From Prosapia bicincta (taxonomy: Eukaryota; Arthropoda; Insecta; Hemiptera; Cercopidae): a stretch of 64,000 nucleotides of DNA. The first letter of the stretch is position 1. Every line of letters starts with the position of its first letter. Shown piece by piece: positions 47,665 to 60,090 of the stretch. Under the pieces are notes generated by a model. It did no database searches, was not told the origin of the DNA, and worked only from the letters and a program-made list of their open reading frames with translations. The stretch spans positions 6,534,501 to 6,598,500 of the forward strand of contig JBAIZL010000376.1 of assembly GCA_036971475.1 (NCBI GenBank), read 5' to 3'. A program made the position numbers and the translations under genes.

Positions 47665-48885
47665 AAAATTTTCTATTTGTATACAATAATTGTTATAAAC
47701 AATGGAGAAATGTCCAACAACAAAACATAGAAAGAATAGATACACTTTGTAAGCTGTATACAGCCAATAAGTCTAGAATGTTCTGAGACGCTTTGTAAAG
47801 ACTGCTAACAAAATTGAATAATTATTTCTATAGTCAGTTTCCATAAATAAAACATATAATGGGTCAAATGTTATTTTGTAAATAAAGTTAAGTGTACAAT
47901 CAGAGAACGAGAAATACTTAGTGTATGCTAATAATAGTGCGATTACAAGCTTTCTTTAGCTAAGCTGCGCCAAGACCTGTAGAAAGTAAGTCTACAGTTT
48001 TCAAAGAGTAAATAAAAAATAGCTGATCTCATAAAGTTATGTTTACCCTAGTCACTTGCAATCAGAATATATTCAAAAATAATGTTTATAAACTAAATGC
48101 AAAATAAATTGTTAAACCACACAATAAATCACACTTAGACCCTTCGTGCCTGTGACGCACAACGGCGGTAGTAGTGTGACAGAAATTGAAGGTCGGTGTC
48201 GTTGAATGTTAACTATGAAAACTTTCGTGCTTTAAGGCCATGTTATGCATTGCTTAAAACTTTAAATAAAATCGTTTTTAAATTTCAACAGTTTGTAACA
48301 TAAAATGTTATACAGAGTAATAATATTATGATATTCTACAATTTTACAGTGTAAAGCTATGTAGTAACTACAACAACGTTGAATTCCATATTTACACTTT
48401 AATGCTTATCTCTGTCTATCTCTTTATGTCTTCTTCAGATTTCTTACAATAACAGAGATATGTCAAGATATTTAAGTTAAACTGAGTGTATTGGGAAATC
48501 ACTTATATAATTTCTATGTAGAGACATGTATAAGTAATTAAGATGCTCTTTTCTTTTGAAGTAAAATTTAAATAAAATTCAACCTGAGGAAAAAAACTTC
48601 ATTACACGTGCTTTTACGCTAGGATTACACCAAATCAGAATTAAACGTTTTATTTATTAGTATTCCAATAACGTTAAAACACTACTCAAAAGTGGAACAA
48701 TCTGTTACGTATTTTACAAACATTGACAGAGTATCGTCTACGTGAATAAGAAAAACTCAAATATGAAATGTACACGTTTAAAAGAAACTTTGTTGTTACT
48801 ATCCGACTGAGCAAACATTGCGGCTGTAGAGAGGAGTACTAGCAGCACACTCAGAGTATTGCAAATATTTTCCGCGCGCAGCTAT
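47665..48885. other. No gene seen
   Basis: AT-rich DNA with a GC-richer patch at 48135-48205 ('cttcgtgcctgtgacgcac'), which could be the far end of the doubtful piggyBac-like element. Confidence 0.45.
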
Positions 48886-48889
48886 AACT

Positions 48890-51525
48890 CTGTGTTCCCT
48901 CTTCACCCGTAATGTCCACTCGGTCTAATACTAGTACTACTAGTGCACCCCTTTTTGGCCGTGATGTTTACTCCGTCTGTCTGTAGTATTCCTGGTGTTT
49001 CTATCTTCCGCCGATAGGTTTACTCGGACTGGTAATAGCACTGCTGATGTCCCCCTCTTTGGCCGCAATATAACTCCGTCTGCCTCTAATATTTCTGGTG
49101 TTGCTATCTTCCACCGCAAGGTTTACTCGGACTGGTAATAGCACTGCTAATGTCCCCCTCTTTGGCCGCAATATTACTCCGTCTGCCTGTAGTACTCCTG
49201 GTATTTCTATCTTCCGCCGCAAGTTTTACTCGGACTGGTTTTTTTTTTTTTTTTAACTTGGGAGCGGGTTTGAATTGCCCGAAGCACTGCTACCTTAAGG
49301 TATATTGTACTTACCTCCCTGATCTAGTCAAATAACCCCTTCCCTCTTACCAGGTTTAGGAGTTTCCTGACTAGAGTTTTACCTTCACCATCCACCAAAG
49401 CCGTACTCGGACTGGTAATAGCACTGCTAATGTCTCCCGCTTCGGCCACAATATTACTCCGTCTGCCCATAGTATCCCTGGTGTTTCTATCTTCCGCCGC
49501 AAGTTTTACTCGGACTGGTAATAGCACTGCTGATGTCCCCCTCTTTGGCCGCAATGTTTACTCCGTCTGCCTGTAGTACTCCTGTTGTTCCTATCTTCCG
49601 CCGCAAGTTTTACCCTGACTGGTAATGTCCCCCTCTTTGGCCGCAATATTACTCCGTCTGCCTGTAGTACTCATGGTGTTCCTATCTTCCGCCGCAAGTT
49701 TTACTCGGACTGGTAATAGTGCTGTTAGTGTCTCTCACTTTGGCCGCAATGTTTACTCGGTCTGGTAGTAGTACTGCTAGTGCCCCCTCTTTGGCTTCAA
49801 TGTTTACTCTGTCTGCCTATAGTACTTACTCCTGGTGTTTCTATCTTCCGCCGCAAGTTTTACTCAGACTGGTAATAGCACTGCTGATGTCCTCCTCTTT
49901 GGCCGCAATGTTTACTCCGTCTACCTGTAGTACTCCTGCTGCTCCTATCTTCCGCCGCAAGTTTTACTCGGACTGGAAATAGCACTACTAATGTCCCCCT
50001 CTTTGGCCGCAATATTTCTCCGTCTGCCTAAAGTATTCCTGGTGTTTCTATCTTCCGCCGCAAGTTTTACTCAGACTGGTAATAGCACTGCTAATGTCTC
50101 CCGCTTCGGCCGCAATATTACTCCGTCTGCCCATAGTATTCCTGGTGTTTCTATCTTCCGCCGCAGGTTTTACCCTGACTGGTAATGTCCCCTTCTTTGG
50201 CCGCAATATTACTCCGTCTGCCTGTAGTACTCATGGTGTTCCTATCTTCCGCCGCAAGTTTTACTCGGACTGGTAATAGTGCTGTTAGTGTCTCTCTCTT
50301 TGGCCGCAATATTTACTCGGTCTGGTAGTAGTACTGCTAGTGCCCCCTCTTTGGCTTCAATGTTTACTCTGTCTGCCTATAGTACTTACTCCTGGTGTTT
50401 CTATCTTCCGCCGCAAGTTTTACTCAGACTGGTAATAGCACTGCTGATGTCCTCCTCTTTGGCCGCAATGTTTACTCCGTCTACCTGTTGTACTCCTGGT
50501 GTTCCTATCTTCCGCCGCATGTTTTACTCGGACTGGAAATAGCACTACTAATGTCCCCCTCTTTGGCCGCAATATTTCTCCGTCTGCCTAAAGTATTCCT
50601 GGTGTTTCTATCTTCCGCCGCAAGTTTTACTCGGACTGGTAATAGTACTGCTAATGTCTCCCGCTTCGGCCGCAATATTACTCCGTCTGCCTAAAGTATT
50701 CCTGGTGTTTCTATCTTCCGCCGCAAGTTTTACTCAGACTGGTAATAGCACTGCTGATGTCCTCCTCTTTGGCCGCAATGTTTACTCCGTCTACCTGTAG
50801 TACTCCTGGTGTTCCTATCTTCCGCCGCAAGTTTTACTCGGACTGGAAATAGCACTACTAATGTCCTCCTCTTTGGCCGCAATATTTCTCCGTCTGCCTA
50901 AAGTATTCCTGGTGTTTCTATCTTCCGCCGCTGGTTTTAATCGGACTGGTAATAGCACTGCTAATGTCCCCATTTTTGGCCGCAATGTTTACTCCGTCTA
51001 CCTGTAGTACTCCTGGTGTTCCTATCTTCCGCCGCAAGTTTTACTCAAACTGGTAATAGTGCTGTTAGTGTCTCCCTCTTTGGCCGCAAAGTTTACTCGG
51101 TCGGGTAGTAGTACTGCTAGTGCCCCCTCTTTGGCTGCAATGTTTACTCCGTTTGCCTGTAGTACTCCTGGTATTCCTATCTTCCGCTGCAATGTTTACT
51201 CGGTCTGGTAGTAGTACTACTGGTGTCTCCCTCTCTGGCCGCAATGTTTACGTTGTCTGGTAGTAGTACTGCAAGTGTTCCCCTCTTTAGCCGCATTGTT
51301 TATGGGCCTGGTAGTAGTACTGCTAGTGCCCCCCTCTTTGGCCGCAATATTTAACCGGTCTGGTAGTAGTACTGCTAGTGGCCCCTCTCTTTGGCCATAA
51401 TGTTTAATTCGTCTGGCTCTAGTACTTTTGGTGTTCCTCTAGTTGGCCCCAATGTTTATTCGGTCTGTTAATAGTACTGCTAGTGCTCCCCATCTTCCCC
51501 CGCAATGTCTATGGGTCTGGTAGTA
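48890..51525. repeat. Satellite array: 52-bp monomers alternating as a 104-bp dimer
   Basis: About 50 monomers of 52 bp. Type A contains 'ggactggtaatagcactgct' and ends 'ctctttggccgcaa'. Type B contains 'ccgtctgcctgtagtactcc' and ends 'cttccgccgcaa'. A and B alternate through most of the array, giving a 104-bp higher-order unit. Larger blocks repeat too: about 49690-50100 recurs near 50230-50650. The 3' edge (51180-51525) is made of more diverged monomers, mostly A-like ('ctggtagtagtactgctagt'). Open frames on both strands follow from the repeat period and are not genes. It is much more GC-rich than its surroundings. Confidence 0.93.
49239..49403 (-). mobile_element. Retroposed insert (SINE or truncated LINE) in the satellite
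   Basis: A 165-bp non-satellite block begins with 16 T (a poly-A tail on the minus strand). It is bounded by exact 12-bp copies of TACTCGGACTGG at 49227-49238 and 49404-49415, a target-site duplication. This is the signature of target-primed reverse transcription. The body contains 'gcgggtttgaattgcccg' on the plus strand. Its parent family is not recognised. Confidence 0.85.
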
Positions 51526-52389
51526 AAGGTTATTATGCTAAGGTAATTAGGAACAAGGATTTACATCGTGCGTAATGTAATATTTATTAAATTTATTAGT
51601 ATTCTCCATGACAGATTATTTTCCAAATGTTAAACAGAGCTCAAGAATAATTGTTTTTTTCCAAGTTTTCTAGAACTGTTTCACATTCCACATTATTGCA
51701 AATCCTATGGAAGTTCTGACTACAAAAGTAAGTTTCATTTCTCCCGAAATAATAAATACGTATTGCTGAAAGTACTTGCAAGAATGCATATTTTTGTAAT
51801 AGGCTTAAAGGTGGTAAAGTGGTTGCATCCTTAGCTTAAACCAGATTTTCGGCTGTTTAATTATACGCCGTAATGTTTTTTTTTTGGATTGATCGTCATC
51901 AGAGATGGGTAAGTTGATACTTGTAATATTTCTGTGAGCTTTTGCTAGGCTATGAATAAATATCTAATTTCATATTAAAATAGGCCATTTTGTAGTAATG
52001 ATTAGAAGAGATCACGATTCACTAATGTGGGAAGTTTATATCCGTATATTATCAGTGACCTTTTCACCTATTAGAATTTTCTAAGGTCGAAACTTATCTG
52101 TGGAGACAAGAGTGGGACATTGGTATACATGAAATCTTTTCGACGGAACTCCGACAAGAGATTCTAAAAAATACAGCGGAAATAGCTTCGATGAAAAATT
52201 GCATTAAAAATTAGGAATATTGTTTCTTGAAAATTCATTTATCTGAATTTTTGTTCCTATTTGAACTTTGAACTTTCAAAAAAAAATATTTTTACCATCT
52301 ATGTTTATCTCATATAAACCAATATTTCTATATTACATGAGGTATTTTTATTTGATTAGAGACATTTTTTTATTTGAAATCATCACTAT

Positions 52390-52392
<3 letters not shown>
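51526..52392. other. AT-rich DNA, no gene seen
   Basis: No supported feature between the satellite and the compound microsatellite. Confidence 0.5.

Positions 52393-52471
<79 letters not shown>
52393..52471. repeat. Compound (CA)n(TA)n microsatellite
   Basis: CA units grade directly into TA units. It lies just 5' of a PLE 3'-end remnant. Confidence 0.95.
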
Positions 52472-52474
<3 letters not shown>

Positions 52475-52479
52475 TTTAA

Positions 52480-52665
52480 TATGGTGATATGCTTTCTTGT
52501 AATTTAGTTATTAAATTATAAATATTTCAAAAACAAGAATACTTTTAATGAATATTAAATGAATCATATACAGATTATTGTATATTTCATTCCTGATGAT
52601 GTTGGTACTGTTTATCAAATAAAAACTTTGAATATAAATAAATAATATACTTGTATTTGAATAAC
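52480..52665 (+). mobile_element. PLE 3'-end remnant
   Basis: 'ttcctgatgatgttggtact' and 'caaataaaaactttgaat' match the hammerhead-bearing 3' end of the palindromic PLE, with similar AT-rich terminal sequence up to about 52665. No coding part remains. Confidence 0.6.
52589..52633 (+). ncRNA. Decayed hammerhead motif
   Basis: CUGAUGA (52593-52599) and a 4-bp stem I (AUUC with GAAU at 52630-52633) remain, but stem II has lost pairs and the GAAA box reads UAAA. By position it is a mutated copy of the motif at 15700-15746. Expected to be inactive. Confidence 0.5.
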
Positions 52666-54146
52666 CTATGTCGTTTTAAATTATTAAACAAGAAAACATT
52701 TATATATATAAATATATATATATATATCTTTTATTATTTATTTATATCATAATGTTTAATGCCATATTGTCATCGCATTAGGTATACTGTTGGTATAATG
52801 CATAGATTTTACATATATACATTTTTATAAAATAAATCACTTAAGGGAAAGTATTTATTATTTTATTCCCCTTCAGATGAATTAGGCCTAATCCTAATAA
52901 AAATATTTACAATATTTGTTTTTATTTGCTACATTTCCACTGGGTACAAAGGCACTTTCATTTACGTTTAGGATTTTTAAATAAATAATAGTTTAAAGGT
53001 AATTACGCTGTACGATTAACTGCAGGAGAAGCATCAGTCACTGTCGGCAGGATACTTTGTCCTGCAGGAATGATGAATCCATTTCATCTTCGCACGTACA
53101 TATCGCTGTAAACAAAGTCGTTCTTATTTCGACAAAAGATATTTTTTCCTTTTTATTTTAGATACCCAATATATTATTATTAGTAGAAAGTTGTCAAAAT
53201 TCTTTTTCCGAATTACATGGAGACAAAATCGATTTCTGTTTTGGATGCTTTAAGAATCCCTTATTGTTTGTAGAGGGTGGACACGATGTTTTCTGTTGAA
53301 CAACATAGTCTTTCTAAAATTCACTTTTTGGAATAGTAAGTCTCTATTAAGTAATGTATTTACGTAGAAACAATTATAAATTTAAAATCATTTTTTTCTG
53401 TTAACTGCTCAAAATTCCTTTGGTTGGTAAACTGTTTTGTAATTACAAATAATGAATTTTAAATGTGTGTGTATTTGTGTATATGTACGTATATTTGTGT
53501 AATTTCTGAGCGATAGAATAGAAAATATTTCTCTTCGCGTTATGTAACTCTATACAAAGGACTTTTGACATTCAATTATAAAATGTAAATCTGAGCTTCA
53601 AATGAATAAATGTTAGGTTTCCAGTATGTGAATTCATTTTACATACTGCTAGGCAGTTTTTCTTTAAACAGATAAATATTAAACAAATTACAAATAATAA
53701 ATTTTAATTAAACTACATGAATATGTTTGTAAGGTTAGATGCAAATGTCGGTACTATATATATTCTCTACATAAGTTAACCAAGGATTGTAAATAAAGGT
53801 TGGATTTTGGTAGGAAAATAAAACCCTGGGGAAGAAAATTTAGAATTCATCACGGTATCAATTTAAGTGTTCTTGAAGTAAACCCTATCGGGGCATACAA
53901 GTTATGAAAATAATAATGATGGGATTAGGTTTGGCACTATGGTAAAGAGACAATAATCCTCTGGACCTGAGAGTAGAGGAAAGCTACTTCCACAAAAGTG
54001 AAATCAATAATCAATTATAAGAATATACTGACGTAGAAAAAGTAAAAATTATTATTGAAAATTCAAAGAGCGAGAGGTGGCACAAGGATATTTACTACGA
54101 GATCTTAGTAACACGAGAGATGGCACATGGGCGAATGCTCCGTGTC
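52666..54146. other. No gene seen
   Basis: AT-rich DNA with a short TA-rich patch near 52700-52726. No supported coding or RNA feature. Confidence 0.5.
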
Positions 54147-54206
54147 GTTTTACGATTCACTCTGTAGTTTTACGAATCACTCTGTAGTTTTACGATTCAC
54201 TCTGTA
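54147..54206 (+). repeat. Three tandem 20-bp repeats
   Basis: Three copies of GTTTTACGATTCACTCTGTA, differing at one base, followed by a partial fourth. Too few to be a minisatellite array. No gene nearby. Confidence 0.9.
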
Positions 54207-55494
54207 GTTTTACTATACGCTAAATAATAACGTGTAAAATGAGTAAAGTGTGAATTTTCGTACAAAAAGCCTCTTATACGGAGTTTGGAGAGTTTGGATC
54301 TTGCTTTACTAATATTATTCAGCGCATTTATTGAGCCACATAGAAAAACTTCGCTATTCCAACTCAGAGGGGTTATACTTATTTACGGAGATGTTTAAAC
54401 GTTCTAAAGGTTAAGTAAATTAAAAGGTATAAACGTATTTTGAAAACAGGACTTGAAACTTTTTAAAAATATATATTAAACAATTTAATTTGAACCAACG
54501 ATTTAAAAATATGTCCCCTTATCAATATTTGTTATTTCCTGGTGTAAATTAATTCCCAATAACAGTAGCAATGGAACCAAAATCTGAGGATAAATTGCCA
54601 ACTTGTGTATATAACTAAGTGTTGGAAAGACAAAATTTATATCGATATCAAGGTTAACAATACATATCTATATTAAAAACTCGGAAGAGTTTACATAAAT
54701 ACATTAATTTACACTTTAAAATTATTTAAAGACTGTAGTTTCAGTACGGATTGAGTAAATACTTTTTTTTCATAAAAGGTTTATAGTTAGAGCAAGTTTT
54801 AAAAAAGAGAATATCTTTCCTATATTTTTAATAATTACTAATAAACTATATTTGTTTTTTTATTTGATAGCCTACATGTTGGTAAAGATATATTTCAATA
54901 TAAATGGTCTAATTAATAAAATTTTAATAATTATTTGTTTATTAGTTTCAGTTAATTATTACATACTTATTTGTAAATTCGTCGAAGTTTTATTGGAAAA
55001 ATGTGTGTTGCAATTGGTTCACAATGAAGTTGGTAAGTTCCACAAAGTTCACTTAGTGTCACAACTTACATAATCCTCTACATTATGGATGGAACCGACA
55101 CCCGTTCCAGGAAACACGAGAGCAAATTATTCCTAAAGCCTCAAGATATAGCAAAGGAATAGATAGTATATGAAACCACTAATATCGACATATATCTGCA
55201 ACAGGCTATCAACGCTATATTAAATATAGTAACGGAATAATCATCAATGAAAAGAACATTTATTGTTTTTCCTTGAGCACGAAAATATCAATATTTTCCA
55301 AATATTTGTTCTTTTGAAATATACGAAATTGAAAGGTTTTTCAACTTTTATAGAACTGATTGGTAGAATTGGTAGAATCTTTTTATCAATCTTTTGAATA
55401 CCATTCAATATGGCTTATTAGTGATTTAAATATTTTAAATATTATATTTTTAAATCAAATTTTAAAAACAATAAGGTTTTATAAGCTTTGCTCA
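54207..55494. other. AT-rich DNA, no gene seen
   Basis: The plus frame at 54852-55073 is hydrophobic and AT-driven, with no recognisable family. Confidence 0.5.
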
Positions 55495-55745
55495 TTGTAA
55501 CTTTTAAAAATGCAATTTAATCATTAACTCAAAATATACCGAAATTACACATTTGATTTTCACTTTTAATAATTGATCCACTTGACTAACGGGATTATTT
55601 TGGTCAGCGTTACAGATCCAGAGAGAGAAGGAAACCCAAGAAACGAACGTTCTCGGTGCTACTGGTTTAGACGATACTTTGGAACGTCTAAACTAAAAAG
55701 CTACTACAAATTATAAACGCTACTTTAGAGAATTTACCTTTTTTA
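55495..55745 (+). repeat. Flank shared (inverted) with 9958-10190
   Basis: Same sequence as the block beside the gag pseudogene, in opposite orientation. Here no gag sequence precedes it. Confidence 0.7.
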
Positions 55746-55757
55746 AAATAAATAAAT

Positions 55758-55830
<73 letters not shown>
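55746..55830. repeat. (TA)n microsatellite, left of TIR element
   Basis: TA/TATAAA tract directly abutting the element's left terminus. Confidence 0.93.
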
Positions 55831-55834
<4 letters not shown>

Positions 55835-56838
55835 AATATTTTTACATAAAAACACAAACGTAATAAATAACAATAATTTAGAATATAAAAAAAGTAAATT
55901 AAAAATTAATGAAAAAAAGAAAATGTAAACAATGGAGCCATAACCTAAAAAAATAATCATAAAATATTAAAACCAAGATGGCGGCTAGTATAATTATGAA
56001 ACTGATGCTTTCTAAATGTAGAATTGTACAAAATCTAAAAATTATTGCATAGGGGATAAAACTTGACTGTCCAGGTAAGGACATGAAGATCAAATAATCA
56101 GTGGGTTAAATAACAGATGTTTCAACAAAGGAAAAAGTTTTATTCTTTTCTCTAGAAATTTTCAATATTAGAAAAAATTCATTGTTAGAGAAGCTTGCAT
56201 TGGAACTGGAAGCCAAAAAACTTGGTTGGCCAAAATTTTATTTAAAGGAAGAATTCAAGCATGAAAAATAGTGGTGAAAAATTGGTTTATAGAAATAAAT
56301 TTTAAAGGCTAGAAATTTGGACAAAACCATTAAACTCCATAGATAAGTAATTAAAGTTAAGAAAAAATTGTAAACAATTATATTGTAAATTCATAATTAA
56401 TAACTTTAGGCCTAGGCGTTTCTTTTATAAAATTTATTACCACATTAATTGCATAAACTAAATATTAGTGTGTTATAACACCCACCGAATAACCTGAAAA
56501 AAAGAGTCTTGTGATATTTAACTAAATTAGGAAATAGAGAAAGTGTATAAAAAAAATATTGTAACTAGAATAAAATTTTTTTTAAAAACTAAAGTAACAA
56601 AAAATAATCGAATTATAAGAAAGTGTTTTATTTATTACTATAAATGGTAAGAGATAAAAAATAAAAGTAATAGGAATCTATATTTGACTGTTAGGGTTAC
56701 AATTATTCTGTAATTCTAACTGGCGCCCAGCAATTTATTATTTCCTACAGATTAGTATTATTAAATTTTGTGTTATTATAAAGAAATATATTCAAAATTA
56801 ATCAAAAAATTATAAAATTAAATATATAAAAAAATATT

Positions 56839-56842
<4 letters not shown>
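55831..56842 (+). mobile_element. TIR element (about 1.0 kb), most complete copy
   Basis: Left end TTGTAATATTTTTACATA and right end, read inverted, TTGTAATATTTTTTTATA match at 16 of 18 positions. TA tracts abut both ends. There is no open frame for a transposase, so it looks like a large MITE using TA targets, in the manner of Tc1/mariner-derived or microsatellite-targeting MITEs (inference). Carries AAGATGGCGGC at 55975-55985. The copies at 9.3-9.9 and 12.7-14.1 kb are truncated or altered. Confidence 0.7.

Positions 56843-56843
<1 letters not shown>

Positions 56844-56901
<58 letters not shown>
56844..56901. repeat. Undivided (TA)n tract: empty site of the palindromic PLE
   Basis: The flanks match 14041-14078 on the left and 15861 onward on the right, but no PLE lies between. 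This shows the PLE of the other copy as a separate insertion. Confidence 0.9.
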
Positions 56902-56903
<2 letters not shown>

Positions 56904-59900
56904 GTGACCCTTATTCAATAACAAAATAGAAATTATTTAAATTATAGAGAGTTCATCCGCAACTAATTTCAATAGCAGAAAAACTATATATTTTTTAGAG
57001 ACAAACAATTGAAAAATTACATTTTCCCCTTCGAATTACGTAAACGTACCTTCTAGCGGTCATACTAATGTCCAAGTAATGCGCTTACAATGATGAAACT
57101 AGTAGTGACTGTAGGTATTGATATTAGCAAAGCTACATGACCTTGTGGCTGGCTTTTTATGGTAGGCACTGTAATTTAGTTGTCTGATTTTTTTTTACTG
57201 TTTTGAAACTTATTGATAACTAAGTATAAGCTATATAAACGGCATGTTAATTTGAAGTTTGGTGCTTATTCGTTTGAGAGACACTTACAAATTTCATTTA
57301 ACTATTAGTATAAGCATTTGGGGTAAATAGCTGTGGTGTGTGTATGATTGTATGTGTATCTGTGAATTTGTCTATTATATTCTGAAAAAGTATAAAAATA
57401 TAAGGAAAGATGAAACTCCTGTAAAAATCTTGCATATATGACTAATATATATATATAACCATTTATATGTTACAATAGTAACATTTATTTTCTTCCTTGA
57501 AAATTGCTTACATTTATGTAACAATACAAAATTAATTGTTAAAATGTTGCTAAGCAAACGACAAATTTAGATTAAATTAGTAAAAAAATTGATTTCATGT
57601 CCAGATGCAACTGAAAAGGGTACGTATTTAACTTTATCTTGAATAATAAGAATAAACAACGTATACAATGATTGTGACGCTAAGATTAAAACATCTACGG
57701 ACTTTACCTCATTTGTACGAGACGTGTAGACTTAGATATCGGTCAGACTAGCCTTGCTTGGTCAATGGTCGCCGCAGTGCACGGTTTAGTTTTGTATCTA
57801 AGCTGGGGCTTGCCATGGTTGTAGGTCTGCTTAAGTCTCCGTTGCAAACTAATGTGACCTGCTGGAGGGGACTAGAGCGGTCGATAGATAAACTCTACTT
57901 AAAAGGCTTGTTTAAATACATTGCCGTTAATATATTCCTCTAGGTGTTTGAAGCCAGTCTAATACTGTTTTTATTTTTGTTTGAAGTTATTTAGTCTCAG
58001 ACATTCCGGTTTGATTTCCCCTCATAATTTTAGTCCTGTTCTTGGTACTACAAGTTTGGAAAAGCTTTGTGAGCTGTTTTTCTGCCTTCAAACCTTATTT
58101 TCTCCCTAAGGGCTTTAAGTAATATTTTCCCAATGATCATTTTATTTCCCATGAAGTGGAAATCATATACCAAAAATTTTAAAACAAACACTTCCCACTA
58201 TGGCATATACTTGCACTTTAAAAGTAAATACATTTAACAAGTTGATGTTAATACTTCAGAATAAAAAAGAGATCATAATTTGTATTTTTCCACTACTAAC
58301 ATTTATTACGATGAAAGAGAGGAAATATTTTTCCAATTTTAAGGAAAAGTAAAACGTTCAATGTATACTGGACACCATGTTTTCTATGCAATTTTTATTT
58401 GAATATCCAATAAATACTAAGGCTTAATTAGTACAAAATATTTTCAAGTGGATCTCTCTTACTAATAAAGTATTAGATTGAAAGCTTGTTATAAACAAAG
58501 AATGAAACAATGAAGAACAAACGAGATTGAAGAGAGGATTATAGTATAATCTATCTCTTCTAGTGATGCCATTATTTTTTCCTATATATTTTCGAAACTT
58601 TAAAATGGAAAAAAAACAACTCAGTTATAATTGGTAATTGCAAAAAATTATTATTCACAAAAATATAAAATAATACTTGTTAAAAGTTTCTCTCCATTAG
58701 TCAATGGACGTTGACGGTTGCAATTGGCCTAAACTTTAACTGAAACGTACCATTTCTTATGGATTTAGATAACATAAATTATAATTATTTTCAATAACAG
58801 GAGATTTAATTTGTACCAATAGTTTGAAGAAAATGATCCATACGAATTGAAGAGAATTTGAATAATGTAAATTAAATGTGTAATCGAACATAATTGTTTG
58901 TTCTATAATTAAGGTTGTTTTACGAATGTACTTGTACAGAAATAATTAAATGCAAGTCTTTAAAATATACCTAATAATATGAAATAGCTTTATCACTTAC
59001 ATGAAGGGTACTTATGTGTTAGACTACGTATTAACGATATAAAGATTTATTAAAAAATCAATAATAATTTTGTTTTCTCTGACGTGGACGTTTATTTTCG
59101 CTAACAGAATGGTAGTAAAGATAAACCATGGTGTTTATAATTTTCTAAATAATTATTATAAAAAAAAGAAATGAAAACACATTGATTAGATAATTTACTT
59201 ATCATAAATACATATTGTCAACATAATATTGTCGAAATTACTAATAATACTAGCTTTTATTGTAATAAAAATATTTTACGACAAGGTACCAAGCGAAATC
59301 CTAAGCCAAAACGGAAACAGGTTTTACATATAATTTCCACTTTGATGCTAGGTAATGTCACCATAGTCTTTAGGTCAAATGAAGAACGCTTGAAAATATA
59401 TTATTAAACAGCATTAGAAATACACATACAAAGGTATGATTAATTATCTCAACAAAAGGATTGTGGTTTGGAAAATATTTATTGAAATGTTGATTTAAAT
59501 GGTGTATACAATATGTTATATAGTTCTGATTGAAAACTAACAGTTTGTAACAAAACTACAGTAATACCCAACTCCAAACATAAATCGTCGAATATGGATT
59601 ACATAATTATAAAAATAATATACGACTTGAAAACTCAGACCTTTATTTTAAAATTGTAAGCCTTGTTTCTACATCCTTAATTGCTTATTTTAAAAGTAGT
59701 TATATACTATTAAATCATTTAAGGGACGACATAAGTACAACGTATCATTTGTCGACATTTATATACTTTGTGATTTTGAAGAATTTTTCTTCTGCCTTTT
59801 AAACAAATTAATCGCTTCTACATTAGTTTATGACCATCCGAACTTTAATTTTTGTAAATTTGTCCTGTATTCGTGGACTGCATCCGATTCTGCTTTGTTA

Positions 59901-60090
59901 ACCTCTTATTTTAGTCCATAACGTTCGGTAAAACTTAATTAATCACTTTCACATTGTTTTAAGACTATTTGACCTTCTACAGGTTATATTTACAAAATTT
60001 AAATTTCGGATAGTCATAGGCTAATGTAAAAGCGATTATTTAAGTTTTCCCGAACATATTGTAGTACAAAATTCAAGAGTTTAAATACAT
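56902..60090 (+). repeat. Segmental duplication block 1, compact copy
   Basis: Match to 15861-19130, including an RpA copy (57500-57960). The plus frame 57758-57943 shares 44 codons with 16833-16967. No gene is supported. Confidence 0.9.

Noticed and set aside
49001..50694. Several 60-99-codon frames on both strands with repeated peptides
   Set aside because: The repeats track the 52-bp satellite period and occur on both strands. Frames break at monomer indels.
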